Shown here: piece by piece, positions 8,525-15,817 of the stretch | Layout of the letters: the number at the start of each line of letters is the position of its first letter | Position numbering within the stretch: the stretch's first letter is position 1 | DNA from: Acidimicrobiales bacterium | Lineage (GTDB): Bacteria; Actinomycetota; Acidimicrobiia; Acidimicrobiales; Aldehydirespiratoraceae | DNA: 47,973 nucleotides | Assembly: GCA_029263235.1 (NCBI GenBank) | Contig: JAJCXW010000118.1 | Span: 1-47,973, forward strand | Direction: 5' to 3' | Position numbers and translations under genes: made by a program | Notes under the pieces: generated by a model | The model's input: only the letters and a program-made list of their open reading frames with translations | Database searches by the model: none | What the model was told of the DNA's origin: nothing

Positions 8525-9004
8525 TCAGACGAGGGCCTTGTCGACCTTGTCGGTGGCGTCGTCCTCGCTCACATCAAGAGCAAACGACAGCTCGGAAACG
8601 AGAACGCTGCGGGCCTTGGTGTAGAGAGACTTCTCGCCAGCCGATAGTCCCTTGGCCTGATCACGAAGCGCCAGGTTTCGGACCACCTCGGCGACTTGGT
8701 AGACGTCGCCCGACTTGAGCTTTTCCTGGTGGTTCTTGAACCGGCGCGACCAGTTGGCGGGCTCGCGCACGTCGCGCTTGCCGAGCACCTCGAACAGGTC
8801 TTCGACATCTTCGGTCGAGATTGGCCAGCGCATGCCGACTTCCTCGACCTTGTCGACGGGTACGGAGAGGGTCATTTCGCCGTGAGCCATTCGCAGCACC
8901 AGGTATTCAGTTTCTTCGCCGAACATCTCGCGCTTCTCGCGCTTCTCGACCACTGCGGCGCCATGGTGCGGATAGACGACCTTGTCGCCTGGCTTGAATG
9001 TCAC
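8525..9004 (-). CDS. carD: CarD-family transcriptional regulator
   Basis: A 159-residue CarD/CdnL protein. The N-terminal RNA polymerase-interacting domain (FKPGDKVVYPHHGAAVVE) binds the beta subunit lobe, and the C-terminal helical DNA-binding domain contains EPANWSRRFKNHQEKL and AEVVRNLALRDQAKGLSAGEK, with the conserved tryptophan that wedges at the upstream edge of the -10 element. In mycobacteria CarD is essential and stabilises open complexes at rRNA promoters. The start is GTG at 9004, with GAGG eight bases upstream. Length and sequence agree closely with actinobacterial orthologues. Confidence 0.95.
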   Translation of the reverse strand: MTFKPGDKVVYPHHGAAVVEKREKREMFGEETEYLVLRMAHGEMTLSVPVDKVEEVGMRWPISTEDVEDLFEVLGKRDVREPANWSRRFKNHQEKLKSGDVYQVAEVVRNLALRDQAKGLSAGEKSLYTKARSVLVSELSFALDVSEDDATDKVDKALV

Positions 9005-9124
9005 AGTAGGAACCTCGGAGCTCTCGAAATCGCCGTGCTTTCAAGGATGCCATTTCGAACGACGTTCGGAAACGCGGCGGATGCATCTCCGCCATGCCAG
9101 CGTTGAATCATTGGCATATCCTCG

Positions 9125-10279
9125 ATGTTTCAGATGAGTTCGCGACCCGAGGATTCAGAGCTATTTGCTGCGGTGCCGTCGCCTGCGCCGGTGGCCTCAC
9201 AACGGCAGCGACGAACCGGCGTGTGGGTGGTGCTGGCCCTACTGCTGGGTGGTGTCGTCGGGGCGGCCGGCGGGGCGGCTGCTATCGGGCTCACGAGGGA
9301 CGCCGATCGGGTGTCGCTCGAGATCGCGGCCTCCGAAGTTTCGCGTACATCTGGTTCGATGGTCGTCGACACCACCGGGGAACGTTCGCTCGACAGCTAC
9401 GGCGGCTACGGGACGTGGATCGATGTGTTCGACTACTCGCCGGCCTACACGGCGCGGTCTCCGGTGCTGGTGCCGGGCGACGTTGCCGAGATGGCCGAGT
9501 TCGGAGTCGCCACCCTCTACATGCAGGCGGCCCGTCTCGATTCTCGAACCCCCAACGGACTCGAAGATCCGTGGCTCCTCGCCGACTTCCTGTTGTCGGC
9601 CCACGCCGTGGATATCGATGTGGTGGCCTGGTATCTACCCAAGTGGAGCGAGGATGACTCCGACCTGCGAAGGGTCGAGATGCTCCACGAGTTTGAGATT
9701 CTCGGCCACCGCTTCGACGGGGTGGCCATCGACATCGAATGGACCGGCGGAGACATCGATCTCGAGACCCGCAATTCACGGTTGGTCGCCCTCAGTGCTG
9801 CTGCCAACAAGTCGCTGGCTGGCGACCCCCTTGCCGCAGTGGTGCTGCCTCCGGTGTTGACCGAGGTGGTGAACACCGCGTTCTGGCCCGAGTTTCCGTG
9901 GACCGAGATCGCCGACGACTACGACGTGTGGATGCCCATGAGCTACTGGTCGTTCCGGTCGCAGCGATCGGGATACGGCGATGGCTACAACTACAACGAG
10001 GAGTCGACCAGGCGGCTGAGAGACAACCTCGGCGACCCCGATGCGGTGGTGCACGGCATCGGCGGCATCGGAGGAGTGGACGGCGTGAACGATGATCCGA
10101 GCCCTGAGGAACCTCTCACCGAGCTGGCGGAGCTCGACGCGTTCGTGAATTCGTTGGTGGACACCGATTCGATCGGCGGCTCGGTATATGACTGGGCGAC
10201 CCTCGAGACCGAGGCTCGCGAGCGTCTGGCGCGGTTGTTTGGCGAGGGCCCGGGTTCACAGTTGCCCGCCGTTCCCTGA
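9125..10279 (+). CDS. membrane-anchored GH18-like TIM-barrel protein
   Basis: 384 residues. A cytoplasmic N-terminus of about 30 residues ends in RQRR, followed by one transmembrane segment (VWVVLALLLGGVVGAAGGAA) and a large extracytoplasmic domain. Within it FDGVAIDIEW resembles the GH18 signature DG-x-D-x-D-x-E, keeping the final D-x-E but with Ala at the middle Asp, and DVWMPMSYW resembles the M-x-Y strand of GH18 barrels. A glycosidase or a carbohydrate-binding pseudo-enzyme is inferred. ATG 9125 and ATG 9134 are both possible. The 3' end overlaps the convergent next gene by 24 bp. Confidence 0.75.
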   Translation: MFQMSSRPEDSELFAAVPSPAPVASQRQRRTGVWVVLALLLGGVVGAAGGAAAIGLTRDADRVSLEIAASEVSRTSGSMVVDTTGERSLDSYGGYGTWIDVFDYSPAYTARSPVLVPGDVAEMAEFGVATLYMQAARLDSRTPNGLEDPWLLADFLLSAHAVDIDVVAWYLPKWSEDDSDLRRVEMLHEFEILGHRFDGVAIDIEWTGGDIDLETRNSRLVALSAAANKSLAGDPLAAVVLPPVLTEVVNTAFWPEFPWTEIADDYDVWMPMSYWSFRSQRSGYGDGYNYNEESTRRLRDNLGDPDAVVHGIGGIGGVDGVNDDPSPEEPLTELAELDAFVNSLVDTDSIGGSVYDWATLETEARERLARLFGEGPGSQLPAVP

Positions 10280-11071
10280 CCCGGAGGCATCGCCGGCCGG
10301 CACGGCATCTGGACGCAGACACGCCTCGATCTGTTGGTGCACAGCAGGATCGAGTAGCTCTTCCAAGTCGGTGAGAATGGGGATGGGCTCAGGGGTGTCG
10401 GCAATGCACCAGCGCGAGAACGAACCGGTGTCGAGCCACTGGGCGATCTCGGGGGTCATGCTGGGCCAGCGCAGGGAGCTGTCGGCCACCAGCGCATGAA
10501 GCTCGCGCCACCGCACCCGGAATTGTGCTCGTGCCACAGGGGTGGGGTGGGATCGTTGGGGGCGGGAACCACACACCGGATGAAGCGCGGCGACAACCGG
10601 CCATCTGATCTCGGCACCGAGCCCAGCGTCGAGGACCGTGGTCATCACGCGGTCGAGCCAGATGCGGTCGAGGAGGTCGATTGGTTGGCCGTCGGGCGGG
10701 GGAGTGGGGATCCGCATCGCCCGCCGACCGACATCGATGAGCGGCGCGACCTCGGTGGTGGGATGTAGTTGGCGATTCGCCGACCGGTCGATGATCAGAG
10801 ATCGGCCAGCGCGGGGCACCACGACGGCGATGAGTGTGCTCTGGCTGGCCGGCCCCGACCGCACCGAGACATCCAAGGGATAGGCGATGGCGGTTGTGCC
10901 GGGGGGACACACCACCCCGACCACCGGCCCGTAGTCGCTCGAGAACGAGGCGGGGTGGCCGGGCCGGTTGGACGGCGAAAGCATGAGTTGGCGACCCGCG
11001 ACGATCGCCACGGCTTCACCCGATCGGGCGACTGTCTCGCCGAGGTCGATCATTTCCTGGCTGGTGGTCAT
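10256..11071 (-). CDS. hypothetical protein
   Basis: A 271-residue protein I do not recognise. There is no signal peptide or membrane segment. The N-terminal half is beta-rich with short hydrophobic strands (GEAVAIVAG, VVGVVCPPGTTAIAYPL, STLIAVVVP); the C-terminal half is helical with several tryptophans (LDRIWLDRVMTTVL; RVRWRELHALV). ATG 11071 is the first start in frame. Codon composition is like the neighbours, supporting a real gene. Its end overlaps the convergent GH18-like gene. Confidence 0.6.
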   Translation of the reverse strand: MTTSQEMIDLGETVARSGEAVAIVAGRQLMLSPSNRPGHPASFSSDYGPVVGVVCPPGTTAIAYPLDVSVRSGPASQSTLIAVVVPRAGRSLIIDRSANRQLHPTTEVAPLIDVGRRAMRIPTPPPDGQPIDLLDRIWLDRVMTTVLDAGLGAEIRWPVVAALHPVCGSRPQRSHPTPVARAQFRVRWRELHALVADSSLRWPSMTPEIAQWLDTGSFSRWCIADTPEPIPILTDLEELLDPAVHQQIEACLRPDAVPAGDASGSGNGGQL

Positions 11072-11178
11072 TGTTGCCTTCGTGAGGTGGATCGTGGAGA
11101 TCCGTGTGGATCACGAGGGCGTGAGCACCAGGGCGTTGGCTGCCCGGGGTGCGACGTGTTTGGGAAGCATGCCTGAGT

Positions 11179-11227
11179 GGTGTGACATCGGCGGTATCGA
11201 GGACCTGGCGGCTCTGGATGTCACACC
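11179..11227. repeat. 11-bp inverted repeat in the intergenic region before the methyltransferase
   Basis: GGTGTGACATC at 11179-11189 and its exact reverse complement at 11217-11227, separated by 27 bp, about 90 bp upstream of the methyltransferase start. The same GGTGTGACATC word recurs at 28247-28257. It may be a regulatory site or a transcript hairpin. Confidence 0.55.
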
Positions 11228-11314
11228 CCTTGTTCAGGATCACCTCGTGGTCCAAGACATAGCCGGGCTCTCCGGCACGACCCGCCTACAATCATCAAAC
11301 CATCGGAGGCCCCC

Positions 11315-12847
11315 GTGGCGCAGCGATCGGCAACCCTGCCGAGGAGAACCTTGACCAATCACAGGAAGCCGACGTCTACGGCCTCGTTCGGTGCAGGACG
11401 CCGTGAGAGTCACGACTCGTCGGCCTTCTATTCGAGATTCACGCCTCCAGCCGTATCCGACTCCACCGATGTGGTCGCACCATCAGATCGCCCGCTCGAA
11501 GACGCGATTCTCTGCGGCACCGCCGAGCACTGTCTCGGTGGCCAGGAATCGGTGCGCGACGGCTCGGTTGCCCTGGTGGTCACCTCACCGCCCTACTTCG
11601 TGGGCAAAGACTACGAAGAGGCCATGGGCCAGGGCCACGTGCCCGCCGAATACAAGGACCATCTGGCCGGCCTCCACCGAGTGTTCGAATTGTGCGTCGA
11701 CAAGCTCGAGCCCGGCGGACGAATAGCGGTCAACGTGGCCAACCTCGGCCGACGGCCCTACCGCTCTCAGGCCGCCGACATCGTGCGCATATTCGAAGAT
11801 CTCGGCCTGCTTCTTCGAGGAGAGATCATCTGGAAGAAGGGCGAGGGATCCAACGGCTCCACCGCCTGGGGTTCGTTCCAGCGCCCATCAAATCCGGTAT
11901 TGCGCGACACCACCGAACGCATCCTCGTGGCCAGCAAGGGACGATTCGATCGGGCCATGCCGAGCCGCGAGCGGGCCGAGAAGGGTCTTCCGTCGGTTGG
12001 GTCCATCACCCGCGAAGCCTTCATGCGCGACACCAAGGACGTCTGGGAGATCGCCCCAGAGAGCGCCACCCGCGTCGGACACCCGGCTCCGTTCCCGCTG
12101 GCCCTCCCGGGACGGCTGATCGAGCTCTACACCTACTACGGAGACCTCGTGCTCGACCCCTACATGGGCTCGGGCACAACTGCGGTGGCCGCGGTGCGGA
12201 CCCAACGCCACTTCATCGGCTGCGACACCGAGGCCGAATACGTGGCAGCAGCCGAGAAGAGGGTTCAAGTCGAGCGGGTCCGGCTCGAGTCGGCTGAGCC
12301 CCGCATCCGGGTGGTCGTTCCCGCGGTCAGAGGGGCCGACGCCGACACTCCCGAGAATCCCCGGTCGCGAGCCATGCGCGAAGGTCGCAAGGCCAACGAG
12401 ATCGCGGAGTTGGTGCTCCACGAATGTGGCTTCACCGATGTGAAGACCAAGGTGAAGCTGCGCTGCGGGGTCGAGATCGACTTCTCCGCCATCGCCACCG
12501 ACGGATCTGTCTGGCATTTCGACTTCACCGGGGCGTTCACCAGCGAACGAGCCGGGCTGCGTCGGGTCGATTCTGTCTGGCGATCCCTCGGCAAGGCCGG
12601 GGTGCGGCGCTACGACGAAGAAGTGGCCGACGATTTCGTTCCATTCGTTCTGCTCACCACTGCTCTGCCCACGGCTGGAGTCGGGCTTCGCGCTTTAAGA
12701 ACCGCCCGAGATGCCGGACTGATTCACGATGCGGTCGAGGTGCTCAGCGACGCCGGCCAAGAGCGCCTGGCCCACTACGCGTCCACTGGTCGCGACTGTG
12801 GAGATCTCAAGTTTCTGGTGGCTCAAGAACCCGACTCGCTGTTCTGA
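11315..12847 (+). CDS. DNA methyltransferase (beta class) with C-terminal nuclease-like domain
   Basis: 510 residues. Motif IV, TSPPY (90-94), precedes motif I, DPYMGSGTT (280-288), the order of beta-class N4-cytosine/N6-adenine methyltransferases; the target-recognition region lies between. After about residue 355 comes an extra domain with EIAELVLHECGF, GVEIDF (386-388 = EID) and WHFDFTGAF, the layout of a PD-(D/E)xK fold. The lysine of the (D/E)xK motif is Thr here (DFT), so it may be inactive or serve DNA binding. GTG 11315 has GGAGG five bases upstream; a TTG at 11351 also has a GAGGAG. A nuclease-like gene follows after 15 bp, suggesting a restriction-modification-like pair. Confidence 0.85.
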   Translation: MAQRSATLPRRTLTNHRKPTSTASFGAGRRESHDSSAFYSRFTPPAVSDSTDVVAPSDRPLEDAILCGTAEHCLGGQESVRDGSVALVVTSPPYFVGKDYEEAMGQGHVPAEYKDHLAGLHRVFELCVDKLEPGGRIAVNVANLGRRPYRSQAADIVRIFEDLGLLLRGEIIWKKGEGSNGSTAWGSFQRPSNPVLRDTTERILVASKGRFDRAMPSRERAEKGLPSVGSITREAFMRDTKDVWEIAPESATRVGHPAPFPLALPGRLIELYTYYGDLVLDPYMGSGTTAVAAVRTQRHFIGCDTEAEYVAAAEKRVQVERVRLESAEPRIRVVVPAVRGADADTPENPRSRAMREGRKANEIAELVLHECGFTDVKTKVKLRCGVEIDFSAIATDGSVWHFDFTGAFTSERAGLRRVDSVWRSLGKAGVRRYDEEVADDFVPFVLLTTALPTAGVGLRALRTARDAGLIHDAVEVLSDAGQERLAHYASTGRDCGDLKFLVAQEPDSLF

Positions 12848-12862
12848 CGTCGGGAAGACTCG

Positions 12863-13873
12863 ATGGCAGCCATCCGCACCGAAATCTCCGAGATCGTCAC
12901 CGGGTTGGGCTTGTTCGGGTTTCGCGACCTTCCCCGGGCGCTGGCTGCCCGTCCCCGATACATCACCAATGTCGACGATTCCGTCTACGACCGGCTCGAC
13001 GTGGCATTCGCCGCAGGTCTTCACTCCGAGGTGTTCGAGACGGCGTTCGCCAACGGGGTGGCGTTCGCCCGGGCCGAGGAGGCCCTGCGCGGTAGACCCC
13101 CCTGGATTGTGGAGTGGAAAGGCCCACATCGGCCCCCGGCCTACGAACAGATACCAGCCGATCTCCGGGTCGATCACGTCTACCTGATCAGCTGCAAGTA
13201 CGGCTCCAACATTCTTCACAACTCCTCGCCCTGGCACCTCTTCGCCGGGGCCCTCGCCGACCGCTCCAAGAACTACAGCGACTGGTTCGTGGAGGCCGCG
13301 CCGCGTTCCTATCAGTCGTTCTACGACGAAGTCCGACAGTTGGTCGGGCCGCGAGTCCTTCCCGAGAAGGTCGCCGATCTCGAGCCCACCCATCGTAAGT
13401 TTCTGCAGAAATCGCTGCCTCGCCGCTGGCCCACCGAGCTGAGGCCACACTGGGAACTCGTTGCCTACGACATCGCGCGAGCCAGCGCCGACCGGCTTCT
13501 GGCCGCCACATCGACCAAGAGCCTCCGAGAAGAGCTTCTGTGGAGACTGCTGCGCCTGCAGGCATCCCCCTACTTTGTGTTGGGCGCCGATATGCGGGGA
13601 GATCCGCTCCGATATCGGGTCACCACCCCGTGGGACTTTCGTACCCGATATCGGGTCAAGTCGGTTGATCTATGGGGCGAACCAGCAGGTCAGCCCACCG
13701 TGCGATGGCGGGCCGACCTGATCGACCAGCAGCTCTCGCAGGCCCGCATCGTCGAAGGCCACGTCGAGATCAGATGGAGCCACGGCAAGTTCGCCGGAGC
13801 CCCCGAAGCCAAGGTCTATCTCGACACCCCGCACCACGACGTGGCTGGCTACGAAGTGATCAGCCGGCCCTAA
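12863..13873 (+). CDS. hypothetical protein, candidate restriction-type nuclease
   Basis: 336 residues, no family recognised with certainty. A conserved-looking core at 81-115 contains WIVEWKGP (E84-x-K86), VDHVYLISCKYGS (D104, S110-C-K112) and NILHNSSPWHLF, which resembles the D...(E/S)xK metal site of PD-(D/E)xK nucleases. The rest is helical with many Arg and Trp, and a beta-rich C-terminus (VRWRADLIDQ; HVEIRWSHGKF). It lies 15 bp behind the methyltransferase gene and is surely co-transcribed. The inferred role is the restriction or partner subunit of that methyltransferase. Its 3' end overlaps the convergent exonuclease gene by 14 bp. Confidence 0.65.
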   Translation: MAAIRTEISEIVTGLGLFGFRDLPRALAARPRYITNVDDSVYDRLDVAFAAGLHSEVFETAFANGVAFARAEEALRGRPPWIVEWKGPHRPPAYEQIPADLRVDHVYLISCKYGSNILHNSSPWHLFAGALADRSKNYSDWFVEAAPRSYQSFYDEVRQLVGPRVLPEKVADLEPTHRKFLQKSLPRRWPTELRPHWELVAYDIARASADRLLAATSTKSLREELLWRLLRLQASPYFVLGADMRGDPLRYRVTTPWDFRTRYRVKSVDLWGEPAGQPTVRWRADLIDQQLSQARIVEGHVEIRWSHGKFAGAPEAKVYLDTPHHDVAGYEVISRP

Positions 13874-14492
13874 CCAACTGCTGAACCTCGGCCGAGCCGA
13901 GAGTGAGCCGGGCCGTGGCCCAACGCCGCTCGACCAGCGCCCGAGCCAGATGGGCATCGCTCGCCACATAGGCCCGGCACTCGGCTGTCGACAACTCGTG
14001 GATACGACGGCGGTCGACCTCGATCACAGGTAGCCCCACGAACTTCGCCAGAGGCTTCAGCCCGCACGACAGGTGGACGGAGTCGCCGACATCGGCACGA
14101 AACAGCAGGTAGCCGTCGATGTGGGCCTGGCGAAACCAGGTGGCGCGACCACGGGGGTGGCGCAACCCGAGCTCGATTCCGAGCATCTCGGCGCGTCGGG
14201 CGATGAACGGAAGATCGAATCGGGTGCCGTTCCATGTGATGAGCGCCCCGGGACTCAGCGAGGAAATCAGATCGTCGAGACGTCGGAGGATCGCTGACTC
14301 TCCACCAACGGACTCGCCATCGAGAACCTCCTCCAGGCCCTCGCCCGTGAGCGCCACCGCCACGATCGGTGCGACCTCAGGGTCGAGGCCATTGATCGAA
14401 GTGTCGGTCTCGATGTCGAGTCCGTAGGTGGGGAAGTCACGCGGAGAGTTGATGGAGGAATCGTACGGCAGAGGTCCGACACGCACGGTCAT
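13860..14492 (-). CDS. RNase H-like 3'-5' exonuclease
   Basis: About 210 residues. The three exonuclease motifs of the DnaQ/PolB-proofreading superfamily are visible: Exo I YGLDIETDTS (D-x-E), Exo II ITWNGTRFDLPF (N-x3-F-D) and Exo III YVASDAHLARAL (Y-x3-D). It therefore probably hydrolyses DNA or RNA from 3' ends with two metal ions, like the stand-alone predicted PolB-like exonucleases. The start is uncertain: ATG 14492 and ATG 14519 are both in frame and lie inside a duplicated 16-bp stretch (CATGTCGGTGTCGCCA), and neither has a clear ribosome site. It is convergent with the nuclease-like gene. Confidence 0.8.
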   Translation of the reverse strand: MTVRVGPLPYDSSINSPRDFPTYGLDIETDTSINGLDPEVAPIVAVALTGEGLEEVLDGESVGGESAILRRLDDLISSLSPGALITWNGTRFDLPFIARRAEMLGIELGLRHPRGRATWFRQAHIDGYLLFRADVGDSVHLSCGLKPLAKFVGLPVIEVDRRRIHELSTAECRAYVASDAHLARALVERRWATARLTLGSAEVQQLVRAG

Positions 14493-14548
14493 GTCGGTGT
14501 CGCCACGTCGGCTGGCCATGTCGGTGTCGCCAGGTCGGAGTTGCCCTG

Positions 14549-15661
14549 TCAGCTCGGGATCAGCCTCACGGTGAACATTTCCGGCCATCTCTTGCCGCCC
14601 AGCAGCAGGGTGCCGTCGCCGAGATCGGCGATTCCGTTGAGCACGTTGCCCGAGTCGTTGCCGATGCGACCGGCAACACGGTCGAGCAACTCCGAGGCGT
14701 CGACGACGGCGAGGGTCCGGCCTGATTCCGGGTCGATGACGATCAAGTCGGTGGTCGTGTAGATGTTCGCCATCACGAGGCCATCGATGCATTCGAGTTC
14801 GTTGATCGCATCGATCGAGTCGCCGTCGACGGTCACGTCAACCGTCTTGATCACCGAGAAATCCGTGGGGTTGCGCCAAGTGAGTTGGTCGGTTCCGTCG
14901 CTCATCAGCAGATGCGTGTCGGCGAGACAGATTCCCCATCCCTCGCCTTCGTAGGACCATTCACCGAGGGGCTCGAGCGACGCCCGATCCCAGCGCAGGG
15001 CCCGGCCTTCCCGCCAGGTGATCTGCAGCAGTTCGTCTCCGACCACGGTGAGGCCTTCGCCGAAGAGTTGCCCGTCGAGTTCGACCTCGGTGAGCACCTC
15101 GCCCGACGACGGATCAACGATCCGGATCGACGATTCGCCGTAAAGACCGGCGCTCTCGTAGAGCACATCGTCGGCGAGTTCGAGCCCTTGCAGATACGAC
15201 GATGGGTCGTGGGGGGTGGAGTCGAGAACCTCGATGGTCCACGACGCGACACCGTCCCCATCAGCAGGATCATTGGGCCACGGACTGACACGGTCGTCCG
15301 ACCCCGACACTGACGAGGCAGAAACGGTCGATGACGACGATGACGACAATGATGACGCCGACGGCTGGACGGAGGTGGACGGCCCGTCGGTGTTGCCGAA
15401 CTGGCCAATGGCATCGGACCCACCGGAGCCACAACTCGCTGCCAATAGCGCGAGCAGGACAACCAAGGAAGTCCAAGGCCGAGGAGACGTGACCCGGGAA
15501 GGCCTAACCCCACTAGGCGAGGCCAGAGCGGACGTGGCCAGAGCGGACGTGGCCAGAGCAGACGAGGCCGGGGAGGACGTGGCCGGGGAGGACGCGACGC
15601 CAACCGAGGTTCGGTTAGACCGGCCTCGGCGAGAGAACCGGCTCTCAGAAGGGGAGGCCAT
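14549..15661 (-). CDS. glutaminyl-peptide cyclotransferase-like lipoprotein
   Basis: 370 residues. The C-terminal 240 residues match the bacterial/plant-type glutamine cyclotransferase beta-propeller (SYLQGLELADDVLYESAGLYG; GLTVVGDELLQITWREG; LNGIADLGDGTLLLGGKRWP), which forms pyroglutamyl N-termini. LVVLLALLAASCGS is a lipoprotein signal with lipobox cysteine; a Ser-rich linker follows. An unusual N-terminal stretch of about 57 residues precedes the signal, including an ALATS-type repeat encoded by five 15-bp DNA units, so the true start may be later. ATG 15661 is chosen; GTG 15679 is also open. It is divergent from the GGDEF-EAL gene. Confidence 0.85.
   Translation of the reverse strand: MASPSESRFSRRGRSNRTSVGVASSPATSSPASSALATSALATSALASPSGVRPSRVTSPRPWTSLVVLLALLAASCGSGGSDAIGQFGNTDGPSTSVQPSASSLSSSSSSTVSASSVSGSDDRVSPWPNDPADGDGVASWTIEVLDSTPHDPSSYLQGLELADDVLYESAGLYGESSIRIVDPSSGEVLTEVELDGQLFGEGLTVVGDELLQITWREGRALRWDRASLEPLGEWSYEGEGWGICLADTHLLMSDGTDQLTWRNPTDFSVIKTVDVTVDGDSIDAINELECIDGLVMANIYTTTDLIVIDPESGRTLAVVDASELLDRVAGRIGNDSGNVLNGIADLGDGTLLLGGKRWPEMFTVRLIPS
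15521..15595. repeat. five tandem 15-bp units within a lipoprotein gene
   Basis: Units start at 15521, 15536, 15551, 15566 and 15581. The first two are identical (GGCCAGAGCGGACGT) and the last two share GGCCGGGGAGGACG. The period is a multiple of three, so the repeat codes for an Ala/Ser/Thr peptide ahead of the lipobox and copy number can vary without frameshift. Confidence 0.85.
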
Positions 15662-15817
15662 GTCGAGATGGTGCCACACCTCGAAACCCTCGGGGTCTTC
15701 GGGTATTTGGCAGTTCGCGCCGTTTGATAGGCCGTCTGATCTGCTGTTTGGTGCTGATTGGTGAGCCGAACGGCCCGAACTTCGCTGAGAACTAAAACGA
15801 CGGACAGCAACGTACCG

